This document shows positions 1 to 7,406 of a DNA stretch of 64,000 nt, piece after piece. The DNA comes from Holdemania sp. Marseille-P2844 (GTDB lineage Bacteria > Bacillota_I > Bacilli_A > Erysipelotrichales > Erysipelotrichaceae). The position numbers and the translations under genes are program-made. Location: positions 1 through 64,000 of the forward strand of contig NZ_LT635453.1 in NCBI RefSeq assembly GCF_900120005.1, given 5' to 3'. Below the pieces are notes generated by a model that did no database searches, had not been told where the DNA came from, and worked only from the letters and a program-made list of their open reading frames with translations. Numbering within the stretch: position 1 is the stretch's first letter; each line of letters starts with the position of its first letter.

Positions 1-77
1 ATGAATTGACGTTGTATTTGTGCTTTTCTTCCTGTTTAGTTTTCAAAGATCGACGCCCTCTCGCGAGGTGCTCATTA
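1..77 (-). other. rRNA operon leader with boxA-like antitermination sequence
   Basis: Read on the minus strand, this stretch is the 5' leader of a transcript leaving the window. It contains CTTTGAAAACT (complement of 38-53), the sequence found ahead of 16S and 23S genes in Bacillota that overlaps boxA, where NusB/NusE-type antitermination assembles. The 16S gene itself would start just beyond position 1 and is not seen. The identification therefore rests on the leader and the strong promoter behind it. Confidence 0.65.
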
Positions 78-137
78 ATATTACCAAATCACCCCTTTTC
101 TGTCAACATCTTTTTTTATTTTTTTTGTATTTTCTCC
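78..137 (-). promoter_or_regulatory. Strong sigma-A promoter with A-tract UP element, probable rrn promoter
   Basis: Minus strand: -35 TTGACA (complement of 101-106), 17-bp spacer, -10 TAATAT (complement of 78-83). Directly upstream of the -35 lies a run of A tracts (107-137), the hallmark of an UP element. The combination of consensus -35, ideal spacing, UP element and a downstream boxA-like leader is typical of stable-RNA promoters. Confidence 0.75.
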
Positions 138-349
138 CCTCACTTTGTTTCCCCCTTATTTTAAAGCCTTTTTGCTTATTTGTTCATTTTTCGATCGAGG
201 GGTAATTCTCGTTTTGCTTCATTTCTTGACTCGCCATTTTTAATTCTTTCTTCCAATTTGAATCACGCTGTTTTCTTTATTCAATCAATCGTCTTCTTCA
301 ATTTAAGCCCGGTCAGTTTCATTCAAGATCATTTCTTCTTTTCCGTATA

Positions 350-437
350 AAGAAAAGAATATCCTTTTCAGCCAATGCCGGACACCACGCAGTGTCCCCG
401 GTTGATCAGGATATCCTTCTCTTCGCTTTTTTATTTT
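350..437 (-). terminator. Long nested hairpin, probable (bidirectional) terminator after the AICAR formyltransferase gene
   Basis: An outer stem pairs 350-364 with 409-423 (AAGAAAAGAATATCC against GGATATCCTTCTCTT, with G-U pairs), and an inner stem pairs GGACAC (380-385) with GTGTCC (392-397). On the minus strand it is followed by TTCTTTTCTTT and on the plus strand by GCTTTTTTATTTT. It sits about 60 bp past the stop of the gene at 487. Between here and the rrn promoter (138-349) there is only AT-rich sequence in which I see no gene. Confidence 0.5.
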
Positions 438-486
438 CAGAATGACAAACTTGAATGCTTGTTCTTATTTTTAATGATGGAACTTT

Positions 487-1659
487 TTAATGATGGAACA
501 GCCGCACGCCGTTAAAGATCAGAACGATACCGTAGCGGTTGCAGGTATCAATGACATGATCGTCGCGGACCGAGCCGCCTGCTTCAACAATATAGGACAC
601 GCCGCTCTTGCGGGCCCGTTCAATATTATCACCAAACGGGAAGAAAGCGTCGGAAGCCAGGGAGACGCCGCTGACCTGTGCCAGCCAGGCTTTCTTTTCT
701 TCTGCCGTCAGGACCTCAGGCTTTTCCGTGAAGACTTCCTGCCAGCTTCCCTCGCGCAGCAGGTCTTCCCATTCGTCGGAAATATAGACGTCGATCGCGT
801 TATCGCGGTCAGGCCGCCGGATCTTCTCTTTAAACGGCAAGCTCAATACCTTCGGATGCTGACGGAGATGCCAGATATCCGCTTTGTTGCCCGCCATGCG
901 CGTGCAGTGAATACGGGACTGCTGGCCGGCGCCGATCCCGATCGCCTGGCCGTCTTTGGCATAAACAACGGAATTGGACTGGGTATATTTGGCCGTGATC
1001 ATCGCGATCAGCAGATCGCGTTTGGCTCCCTCCGGCAATTCCTTATTTTCAGATACGATATTCTGAAGCAGATTTTTGTCGATCTTCACATCGTTGCGCT
1101 GCTGATGGAAACGCACGCCGTACACTTCTTTGCTTTCCATTGGTTTGGGCGTATAGTTGGGATCCATCTGCAGGACCAGATAGGTTCCCTTGCGTTTTGC
1201 GCGTAAAATTTCAAGCGCTTTTTCGCTGTAAGACGGAGCGATTACACCGTCGGAAACTTCCTTAGATAAGAAACGGGCCGTGGCTTCATCACATTCCTCA
1301 GACAGCGCCGCAAAATCACCATAGGAAGACATCCGGTCAGCACCGCGGGCACGGATATACGCGCAGGCAATCGGCGTCAGCTCGATTCCTTCGCAGAAAT
1401 AGATCTTTTTCATTGTTTCATCCAAGGGCAGCCCGATCGCCGCGCCGGCTGGAGATACATGTTTAAAGGAAGCCGCGGCGGCCATGCCGGTCGCTTCCTT
1501 CAATTCCCTGACAAGCTGCCAGGCGTTGAGAGCGTCCAGCAAATTGATATAGCCGGCCCGTCCATTTAAAACGGTAAAGGGCAGGTCGCCTTCTTCAATA
1601 TCAACGCTGGCTGGTTTCTGGTTGGGGTTGCATCCGTATTTCAGCTGATACTCTTTCAT
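487..1659 (-). CDS. Stand-alone AICAR formyltransferase (PurH-type transformylase without the cyclohydrolase domain)
   Basis: Transfers a formyl group from 10-formyl-tetrahydrofolate to AICAR, the penultimate step of purine synthesis. The 390-residue protein carries the AICARFT signature, including the KHVSPAG motif with the catalytic Lys-His pair, but lacks the N-terminal MGS-like IMP cyclohydrolase domain of bifunctional PurH (about 510 residues). IMP cyclohydrolase must therefore be encoded elsewhere. The start is the ATG at 1659, preceded by AAAGGAGGAG; an open frame reaching 1758 runs back into the riboswitch and is not used. The gene is monocistronic, driven by the promoter at 1784-1812 and controlled by the ZTP riboswitch, which fits a role in clearing ZMP. 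The stand-alone form is known from other Bacillota. Confidence 0.9.
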   Translation of the reverse strand: MKEYQLKYGCNPNQKPASVDIEEGDLPFTVLNGRAGYINLLDALNAWQLVRELKEATGMAAAASFKHVSPAGAAIGLPLDETMKKIYFCEGIELTPIACAYIRARGADRMSSYGDFAALSEECDEATARFLSKEVSDGVIAPSYSEKALEILRAKRKGTYLVLQMDPNYTPKPMESKEVYGVRFHQQRNDVKIDKNLLQNIVSENKELPEGAKRDLLIAMITAKYTQSNSVVYAKDGQAIGIGAGQQSRIHCTRMAGNKADIWHLRQHPKVLSLPFKEKIRRPDRDNAIDVYISDEWEDLLREGSWQEVFTEKPEVLTAEEKKAWLAQVSGVSLASDAFFPFGDNIERARKSGVSYIVEAGGSVRDDHVIDTCNRYGIVLIFNGVRLFHH

Positions 1660-1678
1660 CTGTTCTCCTCCTTTTACG

Positions 1679-1777
1679 AAAAAAAGCCGCACTGCTGGTC
1701 CACAATGGCCCAGACGGTCGGCTCTGCTTAGCATTAACTTCCCTGTGGTCAATTCCACTTCCGTCAGTCGGTTAACT
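1679..1777 (-). ncRNA. ZTP (pfl) riboswitch with overlapping intrinsic terminator
   Basis: Minus strand, 5' to 3'. P1 is TTAAC pairing with GTTAA. Next come the conserved ACTGACGG and the hairpin GTGG/CCAC followed by CAGGGA, then the conserved 3' domain GCCGACCGTCTGGGC. The pseudoknot pairs GACGG with CCGTC, a covarying version of the usual GGCG/CGCC. The 3' domain (complement of 1708-1724) is also the 5' arm of a GC-rich hairpin closed by GTGCGGC and seven T (1679-1685). Binding ZMP/ZTP would hold the pseudoknot and block the terminator. ZTP riboswitches commonly precede purine and folate genes. No covariance model could be run. Confidence 0.85.
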
Positions 1778-1783
1778 GTCTAA

Positions 1784-1812
1784 AAATTATCACGCTTCCG
1801 TCTTTGTGTCAA
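1784..1812 (-). promoter_or_regulatory. Sigma-A promoter of the riboswitch-controlled formyltransferase gene
   Basis: Minus strand: TTGACA (complement of 1807-1812), 17-bp spacer, TAATTT (complement of 1784-1789). The predicted start of transcription falls just upstream of riboswitch helix P1, as expected for an aptamer at the 5' end of the transcript. Confidence 0.75.
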
Positions 1813-1874
1813 GCCTTCTTCCGTGAAGTTTTCCCCATTTTGAAAGGGAACTTTACAAATGGCCTGCCCAAAAC

Positions 1875-2450
1875 TCACAGCCCGCTGCCGCCGCTTTGCG
1901 GCATATCGAGGAAATCGAAAATCGAGCTGGTGACCACCGCGCCGTATTGCTTCAGAAACGTCTCGCTGTCCATGCTGCGGTTGTGGCACAGCCAGTGATT
2001 GACCGTATAGCACAGACTGTTGCCGAAGTATCCGGCCAGCTCTTCCTCGCTCATCGTACCTAACTGCTCCGGCCGGCCATAACGGCGGAACATCTCGGTA
2101 AACAGCTGCTGGACGTTTTCTTCAAACAAGTCTTCAAAGCTGTTCTGACCTGTGATCCGAAATGCGATCTGATAGAATTCGCGGTTTTCCACAAAGTTAT
2201 CGAGCATCGCTTTGACAGCTTGAAGGAATTGCTTCTTTTCAATATACGGGAGTGCGGTTTCCACCGTATCCAGATAGATGATGTAGCTTAAAGCGGCGTA
2301 CTTATCTTCGAAGTAATTGTAAAACGTCGCCCGGATGACGCCGGTTTTGTCGCAGATTTGTTTAATCGTGATCTTCTCAAAACTTTTCTGCAGCATGAGT
2401 TCTTTCAGGCTTTCAGCCAGAAAGCGTTTCATCATCCCCCGTTTTTCCAT
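1875..2450 (-). CDS. TetR/AcrR-family transcriptional regulator
   Basis: 191 residues. The N-terminal TetR helix-turn-helix spans about residues 8-55, with KITIKQICDKTGVIRATFYNYF matching the family consensus (I..IA..aGVs.gtfY.yF). The remainder is an all-helical ligand and dimerisation domain resembling TetR_C of DhaS-like regulators. The start is the ATG at 2450 behind GGGGGACGAGC; an internal MM six codons in is an alternative. It begins only 11 bp after the stop of the MntP-like gene at 2462, so the two are likely cotranscribed and the regulator may control that operon. The ligand is unknown. Confidence 0.85.
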   Translation of the reverse strand: MEKRGMMKRFLAESLKELMLQKSFEKITIKQICDKTGVIRATFYNYFEDKYAALSYIIYLDTVETALPYIEKKQFLQAVKAMLDNFVENREFYQIAFRITGQNSFEDLFEENVQQLFTEMFRRYGRPEQLGTMSEEELAGYFGNSLCYTVNHWLCHNRSMDSETFLKQYGAVVTSSIFDFLDMPQSGGSGL

Positions 2451-2461
2451 GCTCGTCCCCC

Positions 2462-3034
2462 CTACCGCAGATGCGTCAGCACCTGGAAAAGAATCTTGAG
2501 ACTGATCAAAAAGAGAATGACGCTGCCCGCCGTGAAGATCGTCCGACGATAGGCCAGCCCCAGCCGATAGCCGATCTGTTGTCCCAGCTCAACGCAGACC
2601 AGCGTAACCAGCGTTGAAATCAGACATACCTGAATCGAGTCTGTCTGAAGCAGTGTCATACTCGTGCCCAGCAAGAACACGTCGACGCTGGTAAGCAACC
2701 CCAGGATGAGTACTTTTTTGTAGTTAAAGCTTTCGTCGTGACGTTCCTCGAAAGCTTTTTGACGAAATGCCTGAATCAGCAGGAAGCAGCCCAGCGCAAA
2801 CAGGATCAGCGCGGCGATCACCTGATTGACATGCAGCACCAGCTGGCTCTTGATCAGAGAACCGGCCAGCGACCCCAGCACGATCATCAACAGACTGGAT
2901 CCGGCGAAGATCAAACTGTTCATCAGCGAACGGCGATGTTCCTGAGGATTCATCATCGCGCCCCGCGCCATCATGACCACAAAGCAATCCAGCGACAAAG
3001 CCAGGCAGGTGACCAGAATTTCGAGTGTATTCAC
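2462..3034 (-). CDS. MntP-like (DUF204) membrane transporter, putative Mn2+ efflux
   Basis: 190-residue integral membrane protein with about six transmembrane helices in two inverted repeats. Each repeat starts with the family motif around a membrane Asp: ALSLDCFVV near residue 13 and LLTSVDVFLLG near residue 113. MntP proteins export Mn2+. The start is GTG at 3034, nine bases after AAAGGAGGGAG. A TetR gene follows immediately. No yybP-ykoY manganese riboswitch is visible upstream, so control may be by the TetR protein instead. Family assignment is firm; the metal is inferred from the family. Confidence 0.7.
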   Translation of the reverse strand: MNTLEILVTCLALSLDCFVVMMARGAMMNPQEHRRSLMNSLIFAGSSLLMIVLGSLAGSLIKSQLVLHVNQVIAALILFALGCFLLIQAFRQKAFEERHDESFNYKKVLILGLLTSVDVFLLGTSMTLLQTDSIQVCLISTLVTLVCVELGQQIGYRLGLAYRRTIFTAGSVILFLISLKILFQVLTHLR

Positions 3035-3285
3035 CTGATTCTCCCTCCTTTATTGTTTACAGACCCAGTATAGCCGAAGGGGAACAGGGATGCGATAGAC
3101 AATCGTCAGATTCTGTCAATTCTTCCGGATTCCCAGCCTGCTTTTTAAAACGGCAGGCATGGCGGCGGATTAACTCAGCCTTCAGCAAGACGGATATTTT
3201 CCATTCGCTGCAATCTTATGAAAATGGATTGCTTACTTCCAACAGCCGAAACACCGGGCTTTGTCCCTGAATAGACAAAAGCGCA

Positions 3286-3322
3286 AAAAGAAAAAATCAG
3301 CGGCACTTGCGATCCGCTGATT
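3286..3322 (-). terminator. Intrinsic terminator of the hsp20 operon
   Basis: Nine-bp perfect stem AATCAGCGG/CCGCTGATT (3295-3303 with 3314-3322), followed on the minus strand by TTTTTTCTTTTT. It lies 12 bp past the stop of the downstream hsp20. Confidence 0.85.
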
Positions 3323-3333
3323 CTAAGCCCGGG

Positions 3334-3750
3334 TTATTCAATCATAATGGTTTTCTTGTTTTCCACAGCCGGCGCATCCTTCTTCGGCAGAACGATCTTC
3401 AGCTCGCCGTTTTCATAGTGAGCTTTGATATCCTCCGGTGTCACCGCCTCGCCGACATAGAAGCTTCTGGAGCAGGAGCCCTGAACCCGCTCCTGGCGGA
3501 TTACGTTGCCCTGATCATCCTTTTCTTCCTTATTGGTATTGCGGATAGCGGAAACCGTCAGATAGCCGTCTTCCAAATCCATCTTAATGTCTTCCTTGCT
3601 GCAGCCTGGCAATTCAATGTCAAGCAGATAACTGCCGTCCTTCTCATGGATGTCACAGCGCATCGCCGTAATTGCGTTGCGGTGGAGCAGCGGTTCGTCA
3701 AACACGTCATCAAAGAAGTCGTCAAACATCATTCTCGGTAGTAATCTCAT
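3334..3750 (-). CDS. Small heat shock protein, Hsp20/alpha-crystallin family (second copy)
   Basis: 138-residue ATP-independent holdase chaperone. The alpha-crystallin domain covers about residues 30-125, with the LDIELPGCSKEDIKMDLEDGYLTVSA core and GELKIVLPK strand of the family. The protein ends in the IMIE tail, where the IxI/V motif binds a neighbouring subunit. It is about 60% identical by eye to the upstream copy at 3820, so the pair is a tandem duplication. The 69-bp gap between them has no obvious promoter, and both are probably transcribed from the CIRCE-controlled promoter at 4306-4333. Terminator at 3286-3322. Confidence 0.92.
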   Translation of the reverse strand: MRLLPRMMFDDFFDDVFDEPLLHRNAITAMRCDIHEKDGSYLLDIELPGCSKEDIKMDLEDGYLTVSAIRNTNKEEKDDQGNVIRQERVQGSCSRSFYVGEAVTPEDIKAHYENGELKIVLPKKDAPAVENKKTIMIE

Positions 3751-3819
3751 ACATCACACCTCTTTCTGTTTTCAACTTATGCGATCCTGCCTGATCAGAA
3801 CTCTGATTGCTCAGAGAAG

Positions 3820-4239
3820 TTATTCAATCGAAATGGTCTTTTTGGTCTGCATCGCCTGCGGATCCTTCTTCGGGACGAAGACCTTCAGTTCGCCATTCTC
3901 ATAGCGGGCTTTAATATCCTCGACATTCATTTCCTCACCGATAAAGTAGGTCCGGGTGCAGCTGCCGCTGAAACGTTCCTGGCGAACGAGCTTGCCCTGT
4001 TCGCTTCGTTCTTCATTGGAAGCTGTGCGGGCGGCCGCAATCGTCAGATAACCGTCTTCCAGTTCCATTTTGATTTCTTCCTTTTTAAATCCAGGGAGTT
4101 CAATATCCAGAAGATAGCCATCTTCTCGCTCACGAATATCGGTTTTCATGACAGCCGGGACGTTATTCTTTCTGAAAAATGGATCCTTAAGAACCTCGTC
4201 GGCCAAGTTGTCCATCCAGGTGTTCGGTACAAATCTCAT
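3820..4239 (-). CDS. Small heat shock protein, Hsp20/alpha-crystallin family (first copy)
   Basis: 139 residues with the same architecture as its neighbour: a short N-terminal arm (FVPNTWMDNLADEVL), an alpha-crystallin domain with LDIELPGFKKEEIKMELEDG, and a C-terminal ISIE subunit-docking tail. It keeps unfolding proteins soluble under heat or acid stress. It is the first gene of a two-gene operon read from a promoter whose -35 lies inside a CIRCE element, so HrcA repression is expected. The start ATG at 4239 follows AAGAGGCGATTC. Confidence 0.92.
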   Translation of the reverse strand: MRFVPNTWMDNLADEVLKDPFFRKNNVPAVMKTDIREREDGYLLDIELPGFKKEEIKMELEDGYLTIAAARTASNEERSEQGKLVRQERFSGSCTRTYFIGEEMNVEDIKARYENGELKVFVPKKDPQAMQTKKTISIE

Positions 4240-4305
4240 CTTGAATCGCCTCTTTCTATCTGTCTTATTCCTGGCTTCATTGGGTCTTTCCCAACTTGCA
4301 ATTTT

Positions 4306-4347
4306 AGTATATCACAGTTTTTAGCACTGTCAATAGATAAGTGCTAA
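4306..4347 (-). promoter_or_regulatory. CIRCE operator (HrcA box) overlapping the hsp20 promoter
   Basis: TTAGCACTG (4321-4329), nine bases, then AAGTGCTAA (4339-4347): the HrcA operator with one changed base in each arm (consensus TTAGCACTC-N9-GAGTGCTAA). On the minus strand the promoter is TTGACA (4328-4333), 16 bp, TATACT (4306-4311), so the -35 lies inside the operator. HrcA normally controls groE and dnaK operons; here it would control hsp20. Confidence 0.88.
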
Positions 4348-4371
4348 TTTTCTTATTTTACTTTCACAAGT

Positions 4372-4797
4372 TCACAAAGTACGTCTTTCATAGAGCATCG
4401 CGATGATTTTGTCAATCCGGCGAATTCGTTGTTCCTCTGCACCTTGTTCAGCATAATTCATGATTCGTTCCCGCTGCCAGGGATCAAGCAGCTGAAAAAA
4501 ATAACAAGCGCTTCGATTGGCCAGAAGGGCTTCCTGCAGGGCTTGAGGACAGCGCGTCAGGCATTCGCCGGCTTCCGGAGCCAGCCAGATTTCAACGGTG
4601 CCGCCGGCGGTGAGCGGCTGCAGGGAAAAAGCTTCCGCAGGGAGTTCCAGTGTCCAGAGACAGCCTTTTCTTTCCGCCTTTTGTTTGAATAACAGGGTTC
4701 CCAGCATGACGATCAGCGCCCCTTCCGGCATGGTCTCCGTCTTGATTTCAAGGTGCGGCTGCGGAACAGCGCGGACGATTCCTTCAATCTGCATCAT
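4372..4797 (-). CDS. YdeI/OmpD-associated (bacteriocin-protection OmdA-type) family protein
   Basis: 141 residues. The C-terminal third (about residues 88-138: ALLANRSACYFFQLLDPWQRE followed by RIRRIDKIIAML) matches the OmdA/YdeI domain, whose hallmark is F..L....r......i..a....tR..Ri.k.i..L. The N-terminal part is a beta-rich domain of the DUF1905 kind. The molecular function of the family is unknown; names refer to bacteriocin protection or OmpD association in other bacteria. The start at 4797 or at the next ATG follows AGGAGGAAATC. It lies just upstream of the CIRCE element but is transcribed towards it and is separate from the hsp20 operon. Confidence 0.65.
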   Translation of the reverse strand: MMQIEGIVRAVPQPHLEIKTETMPEGALIVMLGTLLFKQKAERKGCLWTLELPAEAFSLQPLTAGGTVEIWLAPEAGECLTRCPQALQEALLANRSACYFFQLLDPWQRERIMNYAEQGAEEQRIRRIDKIIAMLYERRTL

Positions 4798-5007
4798 GAT
4801 TTCCTCCTGGCCTCTAGTATGCCTCGGCGGATTTAATTTATTTTTATTTTCCCGCCTTTCTGCGGCAGAACCGTCTGATCAGCGCTGTTCGATTTTGCCG
4901 GTTTTTGCGTAAGAGGACAGAGGATCCGGACGGCGGTTTCTCCGCTTTGTCTGAATTTTAATCCTGCTTTTGTCTTTTCCCGCGAAGAAACGCTTGAAAA
5001 AACGAAA

Positions 5008-5050
5008 TAAAAACTGCCAGTCTTCTGCGTAGAAGTCCCTGACAGTTTTT
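5008..5050 (-). terminator. Hairpin terminator after the YjdF-like membrane gene
   Basis: AAAAACTG (5009-5016) with a following CAG pairs with CTG-ACAGTTTTT (5039-5050). The stem has T runs on both strands and can serve both directions. It is 15 bp from the stop of the gene at 5065. The rest of 4798-5007 shows no gene. Confidence 0.7.
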
Positions 5051-5064
5051 AATCGGCCGCTTTT

Positions 5065-5697
5065 TTAACGGTCTTTGAGATTGGTTTGATAAAACGTCTT
5101 CAGCGAAGCGGTCAGCGGATCGTTTTTTCCTTTGCGCTCATGCCGCGTCAGCAGGGTCAGAAAGACAAGGCCGCCTAAGAAGCAGACGATCATATCTGTC
5201 ATCGTATCATAAACGCCCTGGGTGTAGTGATTGATCGCGTCGATCTTCAGAAAGATCAGGCAGGCGAATTCAAAGCATTCCCACAGAAAGGCGATCATCA
5301 TGTTGATCCCCTGAATCGACAGACATTTTAAAAGGTAATGGCGCCGCGAGTCTTCCGTCCATTGTTGTTTCAGCCAGCAATAAACCAGTGTGATCCCGGC
5401 GCAGATCAGAATGCCGGAGCTGAAATGCAGAACTTTGTCAAAGCAGGGAATGGCATAGCCGTTAAGCGTATTGCCGATAATCATCGCGACGGCGATGAAC
5501 AGCTGCGTCCAGAACAACAAACCCCAGGCGTCTTTTAATTTCAACCCTTTGACCGCCAGCGGACCGATCAGCTGCACGCCCAGCGCCATCGCCAGATAGC
5601 CCAGCTTGGCGTAGAGGTGATGCTGCAGCTGAAAGATTGTGCTGATAATCATCAGCGCCGCCGAAGCGCCGTATAAAAAGATACATGCTTTTTTCAT
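5065..5697 (-). CDS. Polytopic membrane protein, DUF2238/YjdF-like
   Basis: 210 residues with about six transmembrane helices. The second half carries the pattern typical of the YjdF/DUF2238 family: DKVLHFSSG near residue 87, then WECFEF near residue 140, then QGVYDTMTDM near residue 160. These are conserved acidic and His residues facing a membrane cavity. The family has no established function. The gene is monocistronic, with a terminator at 5008-5050. No specific regulator is visible. Confidence 0.6.
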   Translation of the reverse strand: MKKACIFLYGASAALMIISTIFQLQHHLYAKLGYLAMALGVQLIGPLAVKGLKLKDAWGLLFWTQLFIAVAMIIGNTLNGYAIPCFDKVLHFSSGILICAGITLVYCWLKQQWTEDSRRHYLLKCLSIQGINMMIAFLWECFEFACLIFLKIDAINHYTQGVYDTMTDMIVCFLGGLVFLTLLTRHERKGKNDPLTASLKTFYQTNLKDR

Positions 5698-5824
5698 GAT
5701 CAGACTCGCGACCTCCCTGTCTGCGTTATGCCGGCTGTTTTTTTAGCTTACCGGAATTGGAAATCCAAAGTTTTCAATGACTTTCACAACGCGGATCATG
5801 TCTATGCGCCGCGTCGGTATTTTA

Positions 5825-7198
5825 TTAATATGCCCCGGTTTCCTGCCGTTCCGCTTCAAAACTTTTCTTTATCGTTTTTAAAGCGATCGGCACGAAGATC
5901 AGCGCGACGAGCAGCTCCGCCGCCGGATAACAGAACCAGACGGCGCCCAGGCCGCCCAGCTGGCCGAGTATCCAGGCCAGCGGAATGATGAATACCAGCT
6001 GGCGCAATAACGACATGACCAAGCTCATCATGCCTTTGCCTAACGCCTGGAACATCGTCGTCATGATGATGCTGCAGGCCGCCGGCAAGAAGCACAGCGC
6101 CAGCACCCGCAGCGCATAGCCGCCCAGCTGAAGCATCTGATCAGAGCCGTTGAACAGCTTCAGCAGCATCTCCGGCATCGTCCAGAACAGCACCGTGCCG
6201 ACAAGCATGATCGCGACCGCCACGCCGAAAGAGAGCGCCAGCGTGCGGGTGAAGCGTTTTTCATCCGCCGCGCCGTAGTTGTAGCCCAGAATCGGCATGG
6301 CACCCTGGTTTAAGCCGAAAATCGGCATGAAGACAAACGACTGAAGCTTAAAATAGATGCCCAGAACCGCCACTGCCGTTGCAGAAAAGCTCATCAGAAT
6401 GGCGTTCATCGCAGTCGTCGTCAGGGAACCGATCGCGTTCATGACAAACGTCGGAATCCCGACGCGGTAGATATCCTTGGCCGCCTGCATCTGCGGATGA
6501 TGCCGCCACGGCGCGATATCGACCTCATGCGTGCCGACTTTCAAGACGATCAAGACGAAGATCATCGCCAGGATCTGACCGATAACCGTCGCCACCGCTG
6601 CGCCGGCCACGCCCATTTTCGGTACGCCGAAATAGCCGAAGATAAAAATCGGATCAAGAATAATATTGGTAATCGCGCCGATCAGCTGCGAAATCATCGG
6701 CACGATCATGTTGCCGGTTGCCTGCAGCACGCGCGAACAGGTCATTTCAATCATGACGCCGACTGAGAATACCATGACGATCATCAAATACTGCGACCCC
6801 ATCGCAAACACCGCGGCATCCTGCGTAAACAGGCCGACAAACGGCTTGGCCAGAAACAGACCGACGAGCATGCACAGCGCCATGTTGATCAACGACAGCA
6901 CGATTCCGGTATTCGCTGCAATATTCGCTTCCTCCCGGCGTTTCTCGCCTAACCGGCGGGCGATCAGCGCATTGGTGCCGACCCCGACCCCCAGCGCCAG
7001 CGCGATGATCAGCATCTGCAGCGGAAAGGCGATCGAAACCGCGACCAGCGCGTCTTCGCTGACCTGTGCGACGAAAATACTGTCGACAACGTTGTATAAC
7101 GACTGAACCAACATCGAAAAGATCGCCGGCACCGACATGCTGAAAAGCAGCTTGCCGACCGGCATGGTCCCCATTTTATCGGAATTGAATTTACTCAT
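5825..7198 (-). CDS. MATE family efflux transporter (MepA-like)
   Basis: 457 residues, twelve transmembrane segments, two MatE domains (about 15-175 and 240-405). The N terminus has the typical P-V-G-K-L-L-F-S-M-S-V-P-A-I start and the GLGVGTNALIARRLGEKR-like loop (here ALGVGVGTNALIARR), both seen in the MepA subgroup. MATE proteins export organic cations and drugs by Na+ or H+ antiport. The promoter at 7230-7258 overlaps three direct repeats, suggesting a dedicated regulator. It is not obviously cotranscribed with the downstream membrane gene at 5065 (127-bp gap). Confidence 0.92.
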   Translation of the reverse strand: MSKFNSDKMGTMPVGKLLFSMSVPAIFSMLVQSLYNVVDSIFVAQVSEDALVAVSIAFPLQMLIIALALGVGVGTNALIARRLGEKRREEANIAANTGIVLSLINMALCMLVGLFLAKPFVGLFTQDAAVFAMGSQYLMIVMVFSVGVMIEMTCSRVLQATGNMIVPMISQLIGAITNIILDPIFIFGYFGVPKMGVAGAAVATVIGQILAMIFVLIVLKVGTHEVDIAPWRHHPQMQAAKDIYRVGIPTFVMNAIGSLTTTAMNAILMSFSATAVAVLGIYFKLQSFVFMPIFGLNQGAMPILGYNYGAADEKRFTRTLALSFGVAVAIMLVGTVLFWTMPEMLLKLFNGSDQMLQLGGYALRVLALCFLPAACSIIMTTMFQALGKGMMSLVMSLLRQLVFIIPLAWILGQLGGLGAVWFCYPAAELLVALIFVPIALKTIKKSFEAERQETGAY

Positions 7199-7223
7199 AA
7201 AACCCCTGCTTTCTTAAATCAAT

Positions 7224-7268
7224 AGTCTTATTCTAGTTGAATTGGGCTTATTCTACAAGTCTTATTTC
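7224..7268 (-). promoter_or_regulatory. MATE promoter embedded in three direct repeats
   Basis: Minus strand: TTGTAG (7253-7258), 17 bp, TAGAAT (7230-7235). On the plus strand the element AGTCTTATTCTA occurs at 7224-7235, as GGGCTTATTCTA at 7244-7255, and as AGTCTTATTTC at 7258-7268. The repeats cover the -10 and the -35, a layout expected for an operator. The cognate regulator is not in the immediate neighbourhood. Confidence 0.6.
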
Positions 7269-7357
7269 AAAAGGATTTCGCCGGGAATGGGTGTTCCGGT
7301 TTTTCTTTTGTTTTATAGAACAAGCTTCGATCCCTAAAACGATGAAAACGGGAAGGA

Positions 7358-7386
7358 TTGTTTGCGGCTTGAAATCATGATAAGAT
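7358..7386 (+). promoter_or_regulatory. Promoter of the YigZ-family gene
   Basis: TTGTTT (7358-7363), 17-bp spacer, TAAGAT (7381-7386), placed 20 bp before the start codon at 7407. Confidence 0.55.
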
Positions 7387-7406
7387 GAAAACCAAGAGGT
7401 GATCGC

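Noticed and set aside
20-205. 61-codon Phe-rich frame at the left edge
   Set aside because: It lies across the rrn promoter and UP element and translates a T-rich tract.
3035-3285. Possible manganese (yybP-ykoY) riboswitch upstream of the MntP-like gene
   Set aside because: The conserved loop sequences of the motif could not be found; only weak hairpins and no clear promoter were seen.
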